64,000 bases of DNA from Salegentibacter salinarum (GTDB taxonomy: Bacteria > Bacteroidota > Bacteroidia > Flavobacteriales > Flavobacteriaceae). The translations under genes and the position numbers were made by a program. Below, one piece after another: positions 61,394 to 64,000 of the stretch (position 1 is the first letter of the stretch; each line of letters opens with the position of its first letter). The DNA lies in contig NZ_FUZC01000007.1 of NCBI RefSeq assembly GCF_900168115.1, positions 186,001 through 250,000 of the forward strand, written 5' to 3'. The notes under the pieces were generated by a model. The model was not told where the DNA came from, made no database searches, and saw nothing but the letters and a program-made list of their open reading frames with translations.

Positions 61394-62656
61394 TTATATC
61401 TTTCTAAAAATAACTACGGAGTTTACATCTCCAAAACCAAAACTGGATTTTGCCAGGATATTTATTGGTTTTTCTAAAGTTTTACGCGGAATTTTTTCTT
61501 CGGAAATCAAATCTGAAATTTCCGAATTCAAATCTTCGCAATTCACATTTCCGAAGATAAAGTTTTTATCCATTTGAAGCACACTTGCCACACATTCTAT
61601 ACTTCCGGATGCGGCCAGGCAATGTCCCGTCATTCCTTTTAAAGAATTTATATAAGGAAAGTCCTTGCTATTCAGGGCTTTTTTCCAGCTCTCAACTTCC
61701 AGCGCATCTTTTGTGGTTGCGGTTAAATGCCCATTAATTACATCAATTTCTTCCGCTGAAATTTCTGAAAAACGAAGTGCTTCTTCAATGCACCTAATTA
61801 CCGCTTCGCTATTGGCGGCCGTCATACTACCTCCACCTCGCTGGCCTCCACTATTTACAGCGCCTCCTAAAACTTCGGCATAAATTTTAGCTCCACGCTC
61901 CATAGCCGATTCATAATCTTCCAATACCAAAGCTCCTGCTCCACTCCCCGGCACAAAACCGGCCGCCGAGGCGCTCATTGGCCGGGAAGCTTCAGTGGGG
62001 TTTGCGTTATATTTTGAAGGTAGAATTCGCATTGCATCAAAACCGCCCCACACGTAAGGGCCGTGATCGCTGCAACTTCCTACTAAGATTCTTTTCGCTT
62101 TTCCGGCTGTAATTCTTTCAAAACCCATCAGTAAAGCTTCGGTTCCCGTGGTACAAGCCGAGGAATTGGTAGTCACCTGGTTTCCACAACCTAAAATACC
62201 GCCCAAATAAGCGCTAATTCCGCTGGCCATAGTTTGCATTACACTAGTGCTTCCCAATCTTCGCGTTTTCCCGGCGTCAATAAGATGAATGGCTTCCCTG
62301 AATTTATCTACGCCCAGAATCCCGGTGCCAAAAATAATCCCGCTATCCCAGTCGGGTGCTTCGTTTTCCTGAATTTCAAGCCCCGCATCTTTCCAGGCAT
62401 CAGTACCGGCAATTACTCCGTAAACAATTCCGCTGGAATTTAGTCCGCGTAGTTGCAAAGGCGTAAAATATTCAGCAATTTTTTCTTCTGAAAGTTGTGG
62501 TTTTCCGGCAATCTGGCAACTGAACTTTAAACGATCCAGTTCTTCTTCAAACCTAATCCCGCTTTTGCCTTTTTGAATTGCATCTTCAAAATTAACCAGG
62601 TCTACCCCATTTGGCGCAACAACCCCCATTCCGGTTATGACTACTCGTTTTTTCAT
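61394..62656 (-). CDS. Beta-ketoacyl-ACP synthase (FabF-like)
   Basis: The 420-aa condensing enzyme has the active-site Cys in N-S-S-A-C-T-T-G-T near residue 165, His in N-G-H-L-T-A-T-T near 310 (usually A-H-G-T-S/T), and His in G-M-T-G-H-C-L-A-A-S near 345. It is FabF/KS-like and elongates ACP-bound chains by decarboxylative condensation. The altered second His motif suggests a specialised, not primary, pathway. It is followed by ACP and preceded by a dehydratase. Confidence 0.9.
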   Translation of the reverse strand: MKKRVVITGMGVVAPNGVDLVNFEDAIQKGKSGIRFEEELDRLKFSCQIAGKPQLSEEKIAEYFTPLQLRGLNSSGIVYGVIAGTDAWKDAGLEIQENEAPDWDSGIIFGTGILGVDKFREAIHLIDAGKTRRLGSTSVMQTMASGISAYLGGILGCGNQVTTNSSACTTGTEALLMGFERITAGKAKRILVGSCSDHGPYVWGGFDAMRILPSKYNANPTEASRPMSASAAGFVPGSGAGALVLEDYESAMERGAKIYAEVLGGAVNSGGQRGGGSMTAANSEAVIRCIEEALRFSEISAEEIDVINGHLTATTKDALEVESWKKALNSKDFPYINSLKGMTGHCLAASGSIECVASVLQMDKNFIFGNVNCEDLNSEISDLISEEKIPRKTLEKPINILAKSSFGFGDVNSVVIFRKI

Positions 62657-62668
62657 CCAAAATATTTT

Positions 62669-63115
62669 TTAAGCAAGTTCATTTTTTATCATTCCCGCAA
62701 TCTTTCCGCGGCAAATAAGTTTGTCTTCCTTACTATACATTCTTACTTCACATTTTAGTTTGTTGAACCTGTAAAATAATTTTTCTGAAACTACTTTTAC
62801 CGTTTCCCCGGGAAAAACCGGCAGGTAAAAATCTACTTCAGAAGAACTCAAGGCAAGTTTAATATTTTTAGAATCAGAGTTTTCATTTTCCAGTAGAAAA
62901 ATCCCCAGGCATACCACACCAATTTGCGCCATACATTCGGTTAAAATAACACCTGGAGTTACGGGATTGTTTTTAAAATGCCCTATATAAAAAAAAGAGT
63001 CTTCCGGAAATGTATAAATTCCTTCAGCAGATATTTCATTTACTTTAAGCAATTCATCTACAAATAAGAATGGCGTTGAATAAGGTAATTTTTCGAGTAT
63101 ATTTTTATAATCCAA
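62669..63115 (-). CDS. 3-hydroxyacyl-ACP dehydratase (FabZ/hotdog-like)
   Basis: The 148-aa protein has P-F-L-F-V-D-E near residue 16 and G-H-F-K-N-N-P-V-T-P-G-V-I-L-T-E near 45, the catalytic His and Glu of FabZ-like dehydratases. It removes water from beta-hydroxyacyl intermediates. No ATG is suitable; the TTG at 63115 is used. It is between the SDR (8 bp upstream) and the ketosynthase. Confidence 0.88.
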   Translation of the reverse strand: MDYKNILEKLPYSTPFLFVDELLKVNEISAEGIYTFPEDSFFYIGHFKNNPVTPGVILTECMAQIGVVCLGIFLLENENSDSKNIKLALSSSEVDFYLPVFPGETVKVVSEKLFYRFNKLKCEVRMYSKEDKLICRGKIAGMIKNELA

Positions 63116-63122
63116 TCGCTGC

Positions 63123-63917
63123 TTATTTTAAATGTTCGCCACCATTTACTGGAATAATGGTTCCCGTAATCCAGCCAGCTTCGTCTTTGCTTAATAAATA
63201 AACCACATTGGCCACATCGTTAGGAACGGTAAGCCTTTTAAACGGATTATGTTTTAGCGCGTGGTTGCGTAAAGTTTCGTTCCCGGGAATCATCTGGAAA
63301 GACCGGGTTACGGTAACTCCCGCCTGTATACAATTAGCCCGAATTCCGTAAGGAGCAAATTCCAGGGCGATATTTCGTGTTATAGATTCCAGCGCAACTT
63401 TTGCCGCAGAAACCGCCGCATAATTAGCCCAGGCTTTTTTATTGCCCTCACTTGTAAACGAAATAATTCGGGCATCTTTGGCAAAGAGTTTAGCCTTGAA
63501 AATAGCTTTAGTCCAGTCGTACAGACTAATTGCCATTGCGTCAATAGTAATTTGAAAATCTACGTTATCCAGGGTAGGTTCTTCCCCACTCATGGGTTTC
63601 AGGTTTCCTTTGGCAATGCTGTGCACTAGGGTTCTAATTTTACCATCCTTTCCTAAGATTTTAGAGATTTCTTCAATTAGATTTTGGCGTTTTTCAGCAT
63701 TTGTGGCGTCAACATTGAAACTTTCAAACTGAACATCGTGTTCCCTAATATCTTCAAAAGCTTCTTCTATTTCAGCAATATCGGTTCTTCTATCACGATG
63801 TACAATAATTATATTCATCCCGTGATGGGCAAGTTTCCTGGCGGTGGCAAAACCTAAACCTGTACTTCCGCCTAAAATAATTGCCCAGTAATTATGATCT
63901 TTAAATTCTGTTACCAT
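63123..63917 (-). CDS. SDR reductase of the polyketide operon (enoyl/ketoacyl-ACP reductase-like)
   Basis: The 264-aa SDR has G-G-S-T-G-L-G near residue 16, H-S-I-A-K-G near 97, and Y-A-A-V-S-A-A-K near 161; the Y-x-x-x-x-x-K spacing (six residues, against three in classical Y-x-x-x-K) resembles enoyl-ACP reductases such as FabI/FabL. The C-terminal I-I-P-V-N-G-G is usual for SDRs. It could thus reduce enoyl or keto groups on the growing chain. Its start overlaps the end of the upstream condensing enzyme by 7 bp. Confidence 0.82.
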   Translation of the reverse strand: MVTEFKDHNYWAIILGGSTGLGFATARKLAHHGMNIIIVHRDRRTDIAEIEEAFEDIREHDVQFESFNVDATNAEKRQNLIEEISKILGKDGKIRTLVHSIAKGNLKPMSGEEPTLDNVDFQITIDAMAISLYDWTKAIFKAKLFAKDARIISFTSEGNKKAWANYAAVSAAKVALESITRNIALEFAPYGIRANCIQAGVTVTRSFQMIPGNETLRNHALKHNPFKRLTVPNDVANVVYLLSKDEAGWITGTIIPVNGGEHLK

Positions 63918-64000
63918 TCTAATAAAATTCTTTGTGCCGAAAAACCGGGACCAAAACTTAGCATTAAGCCCTGTTCGCCCGGTTTTGGCTGTTTTTTCAT
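63911..64000 (-). CDS. C-terminus of a KAS III / type III PKS-like condensing enzyme (cut by window)
   Basis: Only the last 29 codons are inside the window. They read G-E-Q-G-L-M-L-S-F-G-P-G-F-S-A-Q-R-I-L-L-E-W before the stop at 63911. The F-G-P-G loop is a hallmark of chalcone synthase-like (type III PKS) and KAS III enzymes. It overlaps the SDR start and belongs to the same operon. The rest is upstream of the window, so identity is tentative. Confidence 0.65.
   Translation of the reverse strand: MKKQPKPGEQGLMLSFGPGFSAQRILLEW

Overview
The window reads as about 64 kb of chromosome from a marine-type member of the Flavobacteriaceae (Bacteroidetes), in the Gramella / Salegentibacter / Zunongwangia neighbourhood. 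The genus is an inference. Supporting signs are the low GC content, A/T-rich leaders without strong Shine-Dalgarno sites, recurrent TAnnTTTG promoter elements (three also with TTG 17-23 nt upstream), a type IX secretion C-terminal domain protein, a fused CcoN-CcoO oxidase, and several Bacteroidetes DUF families (DUF4251, DUF1206, DUF3817, DUF6155). I saw no tRNA, rRNA, CRISPR array, insertion sequence or prophage. It looks like stable core and accessory chromosome.

Layout. 1-3.3 kb, minus: CDF metal transporter (cut by the window edge), DUF1853, AI-2E-type permease, SRPBCC protein. 3.5-13.7 kb: hemN (+) facing a complete cbb3 oxidase cluster on minus (ccoI, ccoS, ccoNO fusion, ccoQ, ccoP, ccoG, ccoH, a SafE/UreH-like membrane protein and an unannotated 44-aa membrane ORF). 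13.8-17.6 kb: nhaA (-), corA and a lactonase-like propeller (+). 17.6-21.6 kb, minus: three-gene operon of a QEGLA/DUF1704 metalloprotease-like protein, a GshB-like ATP-grasp ligase and an AstE/AspA-like M14 hydrolase. 21.8-28.4 kb: exonuclease-phosphatase family protein, MscS channel, galE and small membrane proteins. 28.6-34.1 kb: two SDRs, an ars operon (arsR, ACR3, ArsO-like flavoprotein) and an MDR oxidoreductase. 34.4-42.5 kb: FUSC protein with DUF6155, a T9SS cargo protein, an MFS transporter and the cysE-cysM pair. 42.9-49.7 kb: DEAD/DEAH helicase, DUF417 protein, KatE catalase, class A PBP. 49.8-50.3 kb, minus: a cassette of three micro-ORFs. 50.5-57.4 kb: SdiA-regulated-like propeller, VTT protein, cold-shock protein, DEAD-box helicase, VF530, J-domain/KTSC protein, two lipoproteins, HPF. 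57.5-64 kb, minus: Aquifex-type aconitase, a degenerate metallo-beta-lactamase-fold protein, and a fatty-acid/polyketide operon (PPTase, ACP, KS, dehydratase, SDR, end of a type III PKS-like enzyme) that leaves the window.

How the genes work together. hemN and the cco genes build a high-affinity respiratory oxidase. cysE-cysM form a two-step cysteine pathway. The ars genes sense, export and possibly oxidise arsenite. katE and the DUF417 protein may form a divergent stress pair. The ACP-centred operon probably makes a specialised polyketide.

Most novel candidates: (1) the 49.8-50.3 kb micro-ORF cassette, whose two tandem ORFs encode related ~30-aa peptides ending in W-x-x-K-R-R-Y-L, with its own terminator and an upstream palindrome; (2) the DUF1704 / ATP-grasp / M14 operon, probably a peptide-ligation or amide-trimming system; (3) the 44-aa ORF ending the cbb3 operon; (4) dispersed ~80-145 bp inverted-repeat elements that can fold as three-way junctions.
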